Shown: positions 1 through 9,025 of the stretch, in pieces
How positions within the stretch are numbered: the first letter of the stretch is position 1
Layout of the letters: the number at the start of each line of letters is the position of its first letter
From: Polaromonas sp. AET17H-212
GTDB taxonomy: Bacteria; Pseudomonadota; Gammaproteobacteria; Burkholderiales; Burkholderiaceae_C
Length of the DNA stretch: 64,000 nt
Assembly (NCBI RefSeq): GCF_002379085.1
Contig: NZ_NBZW01000010.1
Coordinates: 1-64,000, forward strand
Reading direction: 5' to 3'
The notes under the pieces: model-generated
What the model saw: the letters and a program-made list of their open reading frames with translations, nothing else
Told to the model about the DNA's origin: nothing
The model's database searches: none
Made by a program: the position numbers and the translations under genes

Positions 1-221
1 GCACACCACCATTGCCTGGAAATTGACTTGAGACAGCCGGCTGTGGATTAATTCAAACCGTCAACCATGTCCCCGTACACCTGTCCACCATGTGTCCGGT
101 CTATACAGCGACGCAAAAGAAAGTTACTTGCCGCCGGGCAACCCCCGGCCAACAGGCGCCGACAAAACAAAAACGTTCAATGGCAAGGCGGCTTAAACAG
201 CTTCTGCCAGAACCCAAGAAC
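1..221. other. non-coding start of window, no gene seen
   Basis: No convincing gene lies in this stretch, which is downstream of hexR. A plus-strand TTGACT at 23-28 with an AT-rich hexamer 17-18 bases later is a possible promoter. The plus-strand open frame it would feed overlaps hexR in antisense and has no recognisable protein. Confidence 0.4.
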
Positions 222-1070
222 CTATGCGTAGCGTTTGCTCCGCAAATTGTTCTTCATTTCCTTGAGCAGCGGGTGCAGGGTCGGGCTGCCAATGCGCAGC
301 GCCACGCAGGTCGCGAGGATGTCGATGATCATCAGGTGCAGCAGGCGCGACACCATGGGGCTGTAGCGGTCGTAGCCCTCCGGGTGGTCGGCCGCCAGGT
401 GGATGTGGCCGGCGGCGGCCAGCGGCGAGCCACTGGCCGTGATCACGATGGTGGTGGCGCCGTTCTTGCGCGCGATGTCACAGGCGTCCATCAGGTCACG
501 CGTGCGGCCCGAGTTGGAGATGATCACCACGCAGTCACCCGGCTTGAGCAACGAGGCGCTCATGACCTGCAGGTGGCCGTCGCTGTAGGCGATGGCGTGC
601 ACCCCGAGGCGGAAGAACTTGTGCTGCGCGTCCTGCGCAACGATGCCTGAATTGCCAACGCCGAAAAATTCGATGCGCTGGCCGCTGGAGCAGGTCGCCA
701 CCAGGGCCAGCACGGCCTTTTCGATGAGCGCCGAGCTGGCGTCGTTGCGGTACTTCAGGAAGGCTGCCACCGTGTTGTCAATCACCTTGACCATCACGTC
801 GCCGGTCTTGTCATCCGCATCGACACTGCGGTGAATGAAGGGCACACCTTCGCTGACATTGCCGGCCAGCTTGAGCTTGAAGTCCGACAGGCCGTCATAC
901 CCGACGCTGCGGCAAAACCGGATCACCGTCGGTTTGCTGACATGGGCACGTGCGGCCAGCTCGGTCACCGGCAGGCTGGCAAAGGCACGCGCATCGCTGA
1001 GCACCAGGCGCGCAACCCGCTGCTCGGCGGGCGCTAGGGAGGGCAGGCAGGCTTTGATGCGGTCAAGCAC
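222..1070 (-). CDS. hexR: RpiR/MurR-family sugar-phosphate-sensing regulator, HexR-like
   Basis: A 282-residue transcription factor. An N-terminal RpiR-type helix-turn-helix (about residues 1-75, recognition region near SKPTVIRFCRSVGYDG at 45-60) is followed by a SIS sugar-phosphate-binding domain (about 125-260) with GVGNSGIVAQ at 137-146 and IISNSGRT at 183-190. HexR proteins repress glucose catabolism genes and release DNA on binding 2-keto-3-deoxy-6-phosphogluconate. The position downstream of zwf on the same strand, with a HexR-like operator before zwf, supports HexR over other RpiR members. The start is GTG, giving the usual MLDRI N-terminus. It is probably co-transcribed with zwf, although a GC-rich repeat separates the two genes. 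Confidence 0.88.
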   Translation of the reverse strand: MLDRIKACLPSLAPAEQRVARLVLSDARAFASLPVTELAARAHVSKPTVIRFCRSVGYDGLSDFKLKLAGNVSEGVPFIHRSVDADDKTGDVMVKVIDNTVAAFLKYRNDASSALIEKAVLALVATCSSGQRIEFFGVGNSGIVAQDAQHKFFRLGVHAIAYSDGHLQVMSASLLKPGDCVVIISNSGRTRDLMDACDIARKNGATTIVITASGSPLAAAGHIHLAADHPEGYDRYSPMVSRLLHLMIIDILATCVALRIGSPTLHPLLKEMKNNLRSKRYA

Positions 1071-1120
1071 TGGATGAGCCCCAAACGTCGCGAACTACGT
1101 CCCCGATGGCGTATTTCAAG

Positions 1121-1213
1121 CAGGGGCCGCGGAACCGGCTTTGCCGGGCCGCAGGCGCAGCGGCCCCCCCGGGGGGCAGCGCAGTACGCGAAGCGACAAG
1201 CGTGGGGGTCAAG
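1121..1213 (-). repeat. GC-rich 3'-UTR repeat, family B copy 1
   Basis: Read on the minus strand, this begins at the zwf stop codon (TTGACCCCCACG) and continues through a C-run/G-run hairpin and a CCGGC-aaa-GCCGG hairpin. It closely matches 59846-59940, and a diverged copy is at 58150-58245. In all three the repeat directly follows a stop codon in the sense direction. Confidence 0.8.
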
Positions 1214-2675
1214 ATTCCTCGCTCCACCAGTGGCTGTCCCGCGCAATCATGGCGCTGGAGGCGCTGGGTCCCCAGGTGCCGGCCGTGTAGGGTCGCGGAC
1301 CATCGGTGTCATGTTGCCAGGCGTCCAGGATCGGCTCGACCCAGCGCCAGGCTTCTTCCTGCTCGTCGCTGCGCACAAACAGGTTCAACCGGCCATCGAT
1401 CACGTCCAGCAACAGGCGCTCGTAGGCGCCAACACGCTCGGTGCCAAAACGCTTGTCAAAGTCGAGGTCCAACTGCACCGGTGCCAGCGTCTGGCTGGCC
1501 GCGCGTGCGCCCAGCCGGTTGTCCTGGCCTTGGGCCAGCAGGTGCAGTTCCAGCCCGTCCTTGGGTTGCAGGTTGATCACCAGCCGGTTGCCGGCGCCCA
1601 GGGGCGACTTGAAGATGGCGTGCGGCGTCGGGCGGAAGTTCACCTCGATGTGGGCGTCGCGGTCGGCCAGGCGTTTGCCGGTGCGTATGTAAAACGGCAC
1701 CCCGGCCCAGCGCCAGTTGGCAATTTCGGCGCGCAGGGAGACAAAGGTTTCGGTCTGGCTGTCCGGGCTGACGCCGCTTTCCTGCAGGTAGCCGGACACG
1801 GCCTCGCCGTTGATGGTGCCGGCGGTGTACTGACCGCGAATCACGTGATGCTTCAGGGTTTCCGGTGTCCACGCCTTGAGTGAGCGCAGCACCTTGAGCT
1901 TTTCGTCACGGATCGCATCGGCGTGGGCGTTGATCGGCGGCTCCATGCCAATGGCGCAGAGCAACTGCAGCGCATGGTTTTGCACCATGTCGCGCAGGGC
2001 GCCGGTGCTGTCGTAAAAGGCGCCGCGTTTTTCCACGCCGAGCTCTTCGGCAATCGTGATCTGGATGTTGGCAATCGTCTCGCGGCGCCACAGCGGCTCG
2101 AACAGGGAGTTGCCAAAACGCAGCGCAAACAGGTTTTGCACCGAAGGCTTGCCGAGGTAGTGATCGATGCGGAAGATCTGCTTTTCCGGCAACACACGCA
2201 GCACCGCTTCGTTGATGGCGCGGTTCGAGGCGAGGTCATGGCCCAGTGGTTTTTCCAGCACCACGCGGGTTTGCGGGCCATTGAGCCCGACGGTCGCCAT
2301 GTTTTCGCAGATCGCCTTGAACAGTGTCGGCGCGGTGGCCAGGTACATCACCACGGTGTCGGCCTGGCGTGCTTTGAGCAGGGTGGCGAGTTCCGCATAG
2401 TCGGCCGGACCGGACAGGTCCATGCGCAGGTAGTGCAGCAACGCGGCAAAACGTTCGAATTCGTCACCGGTGGGGCGTTTGGCCAGCTCGACACTGTCAA
2501 AACGTGCGCGTATCAAGGCGCGGTATTCTGCATCGCTCATGGCGTCGCGGCCCACGCCCACAATCCGGCCATCCGCGGGCAGCGAGCCGTGCCGGAAGGC
2601 CTGGAACAGCGCGGGCATCAACTTGCGCCAGGTCAGGTCGCCCGTGCCACCAAACAGGACCAGATCAAAACTCAT
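1209..2675 (-). CDS. zwf: glucose-6-phosphate 1-dehydrogenase
   Basis: A 488-residue cytosolic enzyme oxidising glucose 6-phosphate to 6-phosphogluconolactone with NAD(P)+, the entry to the oxidative pentose phosphate and Entner-Doudoroff routes. It shows the Rossmann nucleotide motif GGTGDLTWRKL (9-19), EKPLGHD (141-147) and the substrate-binding signature RIDHYLGK (169-176). Length is normal for the family. It faces away from tal-pgi across a 122-base gap carrying a HexR-like operator. No 6-phosphogluconolactonase, edd or eda gene lies next to it in this window. The stop codon coincides with the first bases of a dispersed GC-rich repeat. Confidence 0.97.
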   Translation of the reverse strand: MSFDLVLFGGTGDLTWRKLMPALFQAFRHGSLPADGRIVGVGRDAMSDAEYRALIRARFDSVELAKRPTGDEFERFAALLHYLRMDLSGPADYAELATLLKARQADTVVMYLATAPTLFKAICENMATVGLNGPQTRVVLEKPLGHDLASNRAINEAVLRVLPEKQIFRIDHYLGKPSVQNLFALRFGNSLFEPLWRRETIANIQITIAEELGVEKRGAFYDSTGALRDMVQNHALQLLCAIGMEPPINAHADAIRDEKLKVLRSLKAWTPETLKHHVIRGQYTAGTINGEAVSGYLQESGVSPDSQTETFVSLRAEIANWRWAGVPFYIRTGKRLADRDAHIEVNFRPTPHAIFKSPLGAGNRLVINLQPKDGLELHLLAQGQDNRLGARAASQTLAPVQLDLDFDKRFGTERVGAYERLLLDVIDGRLNLFVRSDEQEEAWRWVEPILDAWQHDTDGPRPYTAGTWGPSASSAMIARDSHWWSEES

Positions 2676-2700
2676 GTTCCACCTTCCGGATCGCCCGATA

Positions 2701-2742
2701 TGTAATAAAGTTTCATATTATTTTGCCATAATGGTAACTCAA
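2701..2742 (-). promoter_or_regulatory. zwf promoter with HexR-like operator
   Basis: On the minus strand, TTGAGT (plus 2737-2742) and TAATAT (plus 2715-2720) are 16 bases apart and form a plausible sigma70 promoter for zwf. Just downstream, plus 2701-2715 reads TGTAATAAAGTTTCA, matching the recalled HexR box TGTAATTAAATTACA at 12 of 15 positions. It would sit over the zwf transcription start, a classic repression position, and could also affect tal. Confidence 0.62.
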
Positions 2743-2797
2743 CCAGGTTATGGTCTTACAGTGAATGCCCTGGCCGTGACCCATCTACACTTTCACC

Positions 2798-3745
2798 ATG
2801 AACCAACTCGAAGCCCTCAAGCAGTTCACCACCGTGGTGGCCGACACCGGTGATTTCAGACAGCTGGACGCCTACAAGCCGCAGGACGCGACCACCAACC
2901 CCTCGCTGATCCTGAAAGCCGTGCAAAAGCCCGACTACCAGCCACTGCTGGCGGATACCGTGGCGAAGTTTCGCGGCCGCGCGCTGGATGAAACCATGGA
3001 CCGGCTGCTGGTGCGTTTTGGCTGCGAGATCCTGTCCATCATTCCGGGCCGGGTGTCGACCGAAGTGGATGCGCGCCTGAGCTTCGACAGCAATGCCACC
3101 TTCACGCGCGGCGAACGCATCATCGAGCTGTACGAAGCCGAGGGCATCCACATCGACCGCGTGCTGATCAAGGTGGCTGCCACCTGGGAGGGCATCCAGG
3201 CCGCGCGCCGGCTCGAAGACCGGGGCATCCACACCAACCTGACCCTGCTCTTTTCCTTCTGCCAGGCGGTGGCCTGCGGCCAGGCCGGGGTACAGCTGAT
3301 TTCACCCTTCGTCGGCCGTATTTACGACTGGTACAAAAAGTCGGCCGGGGCCACGTGGGACGAGGCCGCGCATGCCGGCGCCAACGACCCCGGCGTCCAG
3401 TCAGTGCGCCAGATCTACAACCACTACAAGAAATTCGGCATCAAGACCGAGATCATGGGTGCGAGTTTTCGCAATATCGGGCAGATCACCGCCCTGGCCG
3501 GCTGCGACCTGCTGACCATCAGCCCTGAGCTGCTGGGCCAGCTGGCCGCCAGCGAGGCGCCGCTGGCGCGCGCGCTGGACGCCCGGGCCGCCCAGGCGCT
3601 GGACCTGCCGGCCGTCGGCTTTGACGAGGTGATCTTCCGCTACGCACTCAACGAAGATGCGATGGCCACCGACAAGCTGGCCGAAGGCATACGTGCCTTT
3701 GCCGCGGACGCGGTCAAGCTTGAACAGCTGATGCAGGCTGCCTGA
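2798..3745 (+). CDS. tal: transaldolase
   Basis: A 315-residue class I transaldolase of the non-oxidative pentose phosphate pathway, moving a dihydroxyacetone unit from sedoheptulose 7-phosphate to glyceraldehyde 3-phosphate. DATTNPSLI is at 30-38, and the Schiff-base lysine is K125 in [10 protein letters not shown] (121-130). Length fits the TalB type. There is no Shine-Dalgarno sequence; TACACT ends six bases before the ATG, which suggests a leaderless transcript. pgi follows after nine bases, so the two are probably one operon divergent from zwf-hexR. Confidence 0.96.
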   Translation: MNQLEALKQFTTVVADTGDFRQLDAYKPQDATTNPSLILKAVQKPDYQPLLADTVAKFRGRALDETMDRLLVRFGCEILSIIPGRVSTEVDARLSFDSNATFTRGERIIELYEAEGIHIDRVLIKVAATWEGIQAARRLEDRGIHTNLTLLFSFCQAVACGQAGVQLISPFVGRIYDWYKKSAGATWDEAAHAGANDPGVQSVRQIYNHYKKFGIKTEIMGASFRNIGQITALAGCDLLTISPELLGQLAASEAPLARALDARAAQALDLPAVGFDEVIFRYALNEDAMATDKLAEGIRAFAADAVKLEQLMQAA

Positions 3746-3754
3746 GTCCGGCCG

Positions 3755-5320
3755 ATGAACCGACCCCCTTGCCACCAGACCCCGGCCTGGGCTGCGCTGC
3801 AGGCGCAGTTTGAGGCGACCGGGAAAAGTTTCGACCTGCGCCAGGCCTTTGCGGCCGATCCCGGCCGGTTCGCTGCCTTCAGCCAGGAGGCGCCGCACGT
3901 TTTTGCCGACCTCTCCAAAAACCTGGTCGACGCACCCACCCAGGCCTTGCTGCTGGACCTGGCGCGTCAGCGTGGCGTGGAGCCCTACCGCGACGCGATG
4001 TTTGCCGGTGAGAAGATCAACCGCAGCGAAGACCGTGCGGTCATGCATTTTTTATTGAGAAATCCGGCTCCAGCCCAGACGGGACGGGCGTCAGAAGCTC
4101 CTGAAAATATAGCGACCGGGCTTCGCCAAGTACACGAGACCCTGGCCGCCATGCTGGCCTACGCCGAGCAGGTGCGTGCAGACCCTGCCATCACCGACAT
4201 CGTCAACATCGGCATAGGCGGCTCCGACCTCGGTCCGCAGATGGCGGTGCTGGCGCTCGACGCGTTTCGCATTCCCGGCAAGCGCTTTCACTTCGTCTCC
4301 AACATCGACGGGCAGGAGCTCGCCAGCGTGTTGGCGCGGGTCCAACCGCAGAACACCCTGTTCCTGATCGCGTCAAAAACCTTCACGACCACCGAAACCA
4401 TGACCAATGCCCTGTCGGCAAAGCACTGGTTCGAGGCACAGGGTGGACAGGACATCGCGCGCCATTTCGCGGCACTGACGACCAACGTCGCAGCGGCCCA
4501 GGCCTTTGGCATCAGTACGACGTTTGGCTTCTGGGACTGGGTGGGCGGGCGTTATTCGCTGTGGTCAGCCATTGGCCTGCCGCTGGCCATCAGCATAGGC
4601 GCCCAGGGTTTTCGTGAGTTGCTGGCGGGCGCCCACGCGATGGACGGTCATTTCCGCACGGCACCGCTGGCGCAGAACCTGCCGGTGCGCCTGGGTCTGC
4701 TCGATGTCTGGTACCGCAACTTTCACCGTTTCACCAGCCGCAGCCTGGCACCCTACAGCAGCGCCTTGCGCCGCTTGCCGGCGTATCTCCAGCAGCTGGA
4801 AATGGAGAGCAACGGCAAACGCGTGGACGCCCAGGGCCAGGCGCTGCCTTTTGCCACCGCGCCCGTGCTCTGGGGCGAGCCCGGCACCAATGGCCAGCAC
4901 GCCTATTTCCAGATGCTGCACCAAGGCACGGACGTGGTGCCGGTCGAGTTTGTCGCGGTCAAAAAATCCTCCCCTGGCTTGCCGGGCCACCACGACAAGC
5001 TGCTCGCCAACGTGCTGGCCCAGGCCCAGGCGCTGATGCTGGGTCAGAGCGACGCCGCCGGCCATAAACACTTCCCGGGCAACCGGCCCAGCACTTTCCT
5101 GCTGCTCGAAGAACTGAACCCGGCCAGTCTGGGCGCGCTGATTGCACTGCAGGAACACCGCGTGTTTGTCAGCGGTGCCATCTGGGGCATCAACAGCTTT
5201 GACCAGTGGGGCGTCGAGCTCGGCAAGGTGCTGGCCAAAGACATTGAGCCGCGTCTGCGCAGTGGAAATGTTTCGGGGCTGGACGCCTCGACGGCGGGCT
5301 TGCTGCAGCGCTTGCGCTGA
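3755..5320 (+). CDS. pgi: glucose-6-phosphate isomerase
   Basis: A 521-residue cytosolic enzyme interconverting glucose 6-phosphate and fructose 6-phosphate. Family motifs are clear: NIGIGGSDLGP, the phosphate-binding SKTFTTTETMTN, and GRYSLWSAIGLP. It lies nine bases after tal. Codons 106-120 (PAQTGRASEAPENIA) coincide exactly with a full copy of the dispersed two-hairpin repeat at 4070-4113. This stretch precedes the first sugar-binding motif, and overall spacing there resembles what I recall for E. coli Pgi, so the repeat may have replaced native sequence rather than lengthened it. The enzyme otherwise looks intact. Confidence 0.97.
   Translation: MNRPPCHQTPAWAALQAQFEATGKSFDLRQAFAADPGRFAAFSQEAPHVFADLSKNLVDAPTQALLLDLARQRGVEPYRDAMFAGEKINRSEDRAVMHFLLRNPAPAQTGRASEAPENIATGLRQVHETLAAMLAYAEQVRADPAITDIVNIGIGGSDLGPQMAVLALDAFRIPGKRFHFVSNIDGQELASVLARVQPQNTLFLIASKTFTTTETMTNALSAKHWFEAQGGQDIARHFAALTTNVAAAQAFGISTTFGFWDWVGGRYSLWSAIGLPLAISIGAQGFRELLAGAHAMDGHFRTAPLAQNLPVRLGLLDVWYRNFHRFTSRSLAPYSSALRRLPAYLQQLEMESNGKRVDAQGQALPFATAPVLWGEPGTNGQHAYFQMLHQGTDVVPVEFVAVKKSSPGLPGHHDKLLANVLAQAQALMLGQSDAAGHKHFPGNRPSTFLLLEELNPASLGALIALQEHRVFVSGAIWGINSFDQWGVELGKVLAKDIEPRLRSGNVSGLDASTAGLLQRLR
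4070..4113 (+). repeat. two-hairpin repeat family A, copy 1 (inside pgi)
   Basis: CCA, then GCCC-N9-GGGC, six bases, then AGCTCCTGAAAATATAGC (4096-4113). Spacing is identical to the eight other copies. It lies in frame within the pgi coding region. Confidence 0.8.
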
Positions 5321-5404
5321 GGGGCAGCCGCAGCGCAAGCGCGGGTCTGGCCTATCATGGCGCGGGGTATTTGCCCCGTCTTTATCCTGAGGAGGAGAAA
5401 AAAC

Positions 5405-5728
5405 ATGAACTTCGGTCAAGCCATTTCCACCTGTTTCGCCAAGTACGCGACCTTTTCCGGTCGCGCATCGCGCCCTGAATTCTGGTGGTTTTTCCTGTTC
5501 CAGGTCCTGGTCTCCATTGCCGCTTCGATGATGGGTGACATGCTCAGCGGCCTGGTCGGTCTGGTCCTGCTGCTGCCGGCCCTGGCCGCAGGCACGCGCC
5601 GTCTTCACGACATTGGCAAAAGCGGCTGGTGGCAGCTCATCATGCTCACCGTCATCGGCTGGTTCGTGCTGGTTTACTGGTGGGCCCAGCCGGCCCGTGA
5701 CGCTGGCAACGAATACGCGCCGGCCTGA
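5405..5728 (+). CDS. DUF805 family inner-membrane protein
   Basis: A 107-residue membrane protein of the DUF805 (YhaH-like) family, function unknown. The N-terminus MNFGQAISTCFAKYATFSGR with the following RPEFWWFFLF is the family hallmark, and TRRLHDIGKSGWW is the conserved loop. Two to three hydrophobic segments are visible. The start is set by a strong AGGAGGAG ribosome-binding site about 8 bases upstream; the open frame extends further 5' but that part overlaps the pgi-distal spacer. A bidirectional terminator follows. Confidence 0.88.
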   Translation: MNFGQAISTCFAKYATFSGRASRPEFWWFFLFQVLVSIAASMMGDMLSGLVGLVLLLPALAAGTRRLHDIGKSGWWQLIMLTVIGWFVLVYWWAQPARDAGNEYAPA

Positions 5729-5744
5729 GTTTCGAACGCACATG

Positions 5745-5780
5745 AAAAAACCCGCAGGGCGCGAGCCCTGCGGGTTTTTC
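5745..5780. terminator. bidirectional intrinsic terminator between DUF805 gene and groL
   Basis: A perfect 10-bp stem, CCCGCAGGGC (5751-5760) with GCCCTGCGGG (5765-5774), has a GCGA loop, an A-run on the left and a T-run on the right. It can end plus-strand transcripts from the DUF805 gene and minus-strand transcripts from groESL. Confidence 0.92.
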
Positions 5781-5817
5781 TTTGTGTCCGCCAACTGGAG
5801 CGCTGCCGGACGCAGCA

Positions 5818-5897
5818 TGAGGGCTTAGCGCAAGGCGCGGGGTCGCAGACAGTACCAGAGGTACGGCCAGACCCCGCAACGCGGCGATCAGCCCTCA
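5818..5897. repeat. three-tier nested inverted repeat in the groL 3' region
   Basis: Three nested perfect arm pairs: TGAGGGCT (5818-5825)/AGCCCTCA (5890-5897), GCGGGGTC (5837-5844)/GACCCCGC (5870-5877), and GTACC (5852-5856)/GGTAC (5860-5864). It lies between the groL stop and the terminator, so the groESL mRNA would carry it as a long hairpin. Confidence 0.8.
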
Positions 5898-5908
5898 GGC
5901 AAGGACAT

Positions 5909-7573
<1,665 letters not shown>

Positions 7574-7606
7574 CTAAAAAGGGTTAAATAAGGTTTAATT
7601 AAGCCG

Positions 7607-7650
7607 CCAGCCCAATGAATACGGGCGCAAGCAGCTATTAATTTAATAGT
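7607..7650 (+). repeat. two-hairpin repeat family A, copy 2 (groS-groL spacer)
   Basis: CCA, GCCC-N9-GGGC, GCAAGC, then AGCTATTAATTTAATAGT (7633-7650). This is a near-consensus copy, antisense to the groESL transcript. Being inside the operon mRNA it could affect the groS/groL ratio. Confidence 0.85.
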
Positions 7651-7670
7651 GACTGAAGGTCGCCGGAGAA

Positions 7671-7961
7671 TTACTTCTCGACAACAGCAAACAGGTCGTC
7701 TTCTTTCATGACGAGCAACTCGTCGCCGTCGACCTTGACGGTCTGGCCGCTGTATTTGCCGAACAGCACGCGGTCACCGACCTTGACGGCCATGGCGCTG
7801 ATTTCGCCCTTGTCGTTCTTTTTGCCCGGGCCCACAGCCAGCACTTCGCCTTGATCAGGCTTTTCGGCGGCGCTGTCAGGAATGACGATGCCGGAGGCGG
7901 TTTTGGTTTCGTTTTCAACACGTTTGACGATCACGCGATCGTGCAGGGGACGAAGTTTCAT
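7671..7961 (-). CDS. groS: 10 kDa co-chaperonin GroES
   Basis: A 96-residue co-chaperonin that caps Gro[16 protein letters not shown] starts the protein and the mobile loop region contains [10 protein letters not shown]. The longer open frame begins upstream, but the ATG at 7961 has an AAGGAG ribosome-binding site and gives the standard length. First gene of groS-groL, with a perfect CIRCE operator about 95 bases upstream. Confidence 0.98.
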   Translation of the reverse strand: MKLRPLHDRVIVKRVENETKTASGIVIPDSAAEKPDQGEVLAVGPGKKNDKGEISAMAVKVGDRVLFGKYSGQTVKVDGDELLVMKEDDLFAVVEK

Positions 7962-8055
7962 GGGAGCTCCTTGTTTTGAAACAGTGGGTTGGGGATCAAA
8001 AAACAGCACGCGCAAGCGTGCTGCCTGTGAACTGGCTGAGATGAAGTGGCTGCTG

Positions 8056-8082
8056 TTAGCACTCCATATCGGCGAGTGCTAA
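8056..8082 (-). promoter_or_regulatory. CIRCE operator (HrcA-binding site) of groESL
   Basis: TTAGCACTC (8056-8064), nine bases, GAGTGCTAA (8074-8082): both 9-bp arms match the CIRCE consensus exactly. The element starts at the last base of the -10 hexamer, so bound HrcA repressor would block transcription initiation. Confidence 0.97.
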
Positions 8083-8111
8083 TCATAAGGCCGTTTGATG
8101 GCAGTTTCAAG
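8082..8111 (-). promoter_or_regulatory. groESL promoter with overlapping sigma70-like and sigma32-like elements
   Basis: On the minus strand TTGAAA (plus 8105-8110) and TATGAT (plus 8082-8087) are exactly 17 bases apart, a strong sigma70 promoter. The same -35 read as CTTGAAA pairs with CCTTAT (plus 8085-8090) at 14 bases, resembling a heat-shock sigma32 promoter. Dual housekeeping and heat-shock use is inferred. Confidence 0.75.
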
Positions 8112-8324
8112 CATGCCGCTGCAAAACAGCGCCAATCGGGCACCACTGAATGCCCCCTCCCGCGTTGCGGGGAGGCGCATGCCGGCCCGCAACCGGCTGG
8201 CCGTTTTTGTCCTACATCGCTTTCATCGCCTTCTGACAGCAGGCGGCCACCCGGCTTGCCTATAGTCGATCCCATGGCGATCACTTCATGAAACGGTGTG
8301 GGCCCCCATCCCCAAGGAGCAGCG

Positions 8325-8537
8325 ATGAATCACATGAATCACTTTCCCGCCGACCTGGCAAGCCGGTCCGCTGGGCTCCGCTCGGGCGACAGACCCTCCC
8401 ATGACCGGAAAAATCCGGCGGGCGCTGGCCGTATGGGCTTCACCCGCCCGGTTTGGCCATTTCTGGTGGCCGCCAAACGCGATCAGGAAAAGCCGCAGGT
8501 TTCGGGCAACCCGGATCCGCTGAGCTTTTCAAGTTGA
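8325..8537 (+). CDS. possible small hypothetical protein
   Basis: A 70-codon frame starting ATG at 8325 behind an AAGGAG Shine-Dalgarno sequence. The product starts MNHMNHFPADLASRS and is low in hydrophobic structure, with no domain or homologue I recognise. It lies in an otherwise gene-free 1-kb gap, and I see no good promoter. The ribosome-binding site is its only support; chance is quite likely. Confidence 0.22.
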   Translation: MNHMNHFPADLASRSAGLRSGDRPSHDRKNPAGAGRMGFTRPVWPFLVAAKRDQEKPQVSGNPDPLSFSS

Positions 8538-8716
8538 GCAGGCCGCAAACACCTCCGAAGAAATGCCGATGCAAGAAGTGAGTGCAGGACAAGACGGCAC
8601 GAACAAAACGCAGCTCCAACCGAATCCTCATGCCTTGCCCTCTGATGGACTGGGTTGCTGCCAACTCATCGAGCCATCGCCTTCTGTCCGCTGACATGGG
8701 CTCCAAGGGCCCCTTC

Positions 8717-8750
8717 AACAAAAAAGCCACCCTGTCGGGTGGCTTTTTTG
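8717..8750. terminator. bidirectional intrinsic terminator, probably the metK terminator
   Basis: AGCCACCC (8725-8732) pairs with GGGTGGCT (8737-8744) around TGTC, with an A-run before and a T-run after. On the minus strand it is the first intrinsic terminator after metK, about 280 bases beyond its stop and just beyond the outermost metK 3'-end fossil. Confidence 0.9.
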
Positions 8751-8773
8751 TTGCCACGCGGGCGTTTATTGCC

Positions 8774-8818
8774 TTACAGGCCGGCTGCCGCCCGTAGGGC
8801 CGCAACTTTATCGGTACG
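8774..8818 (-). pseudogene. displaced fossil of the metK 3' end, copy 1
   Basis: On the minus strand these 45 bases encode [14 protein letters not shown] and a stop, the same as the metK C-terminus. They differ from the live gene at one base, at a third codon position. Confidence 0.85.
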
Positions 8819-8905
8819 TTAGTTTCGGCCGGGCCGACGGCCCTTAACTCCGCTTCGCGAAGTTAGCCTGCGCTGAAAGCAGACAAGCTCGCTTTGCTCG
8901 AGGCC

Positions 8906-8947
8906 TTACAGGCCTGCGGCCGCGCGAAGCGCCGCCACCTTGTCTGT
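8906..8947 (-). pseudogene. displaced fossil of the metK 3' end, copy 2 (diverged)
   Basis: On the minus strand these 42 bases encode [13 protein letters not shown] and a stop, identical in protein to metK. The DNA differs at eight positions, all eight at third codon positions. It must have evolved under protein-coding constraint before it was stranded here. Confidence 0.82.
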
Positions 8948-9025
8948 CTTTTGGTCTGCGTTCACATTCGCAATGCGAAGATGAACTTCGCCCGCCTACC
9001 GATACCGCGCGATGCGCGGCGGCCC

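Larger units (their letters stand above)
8538..9025. other. gene-free stretch with terminator and metK 3'-end fossils
   Basis: No credible gene. The stretch holds a bidirectional terminator (8717-8750), two displaced copies of the metK 3' end (8774-8818 and 8906-8947), and short hairpin-prone GC-rich spacers between them. Confidence 0.7.
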
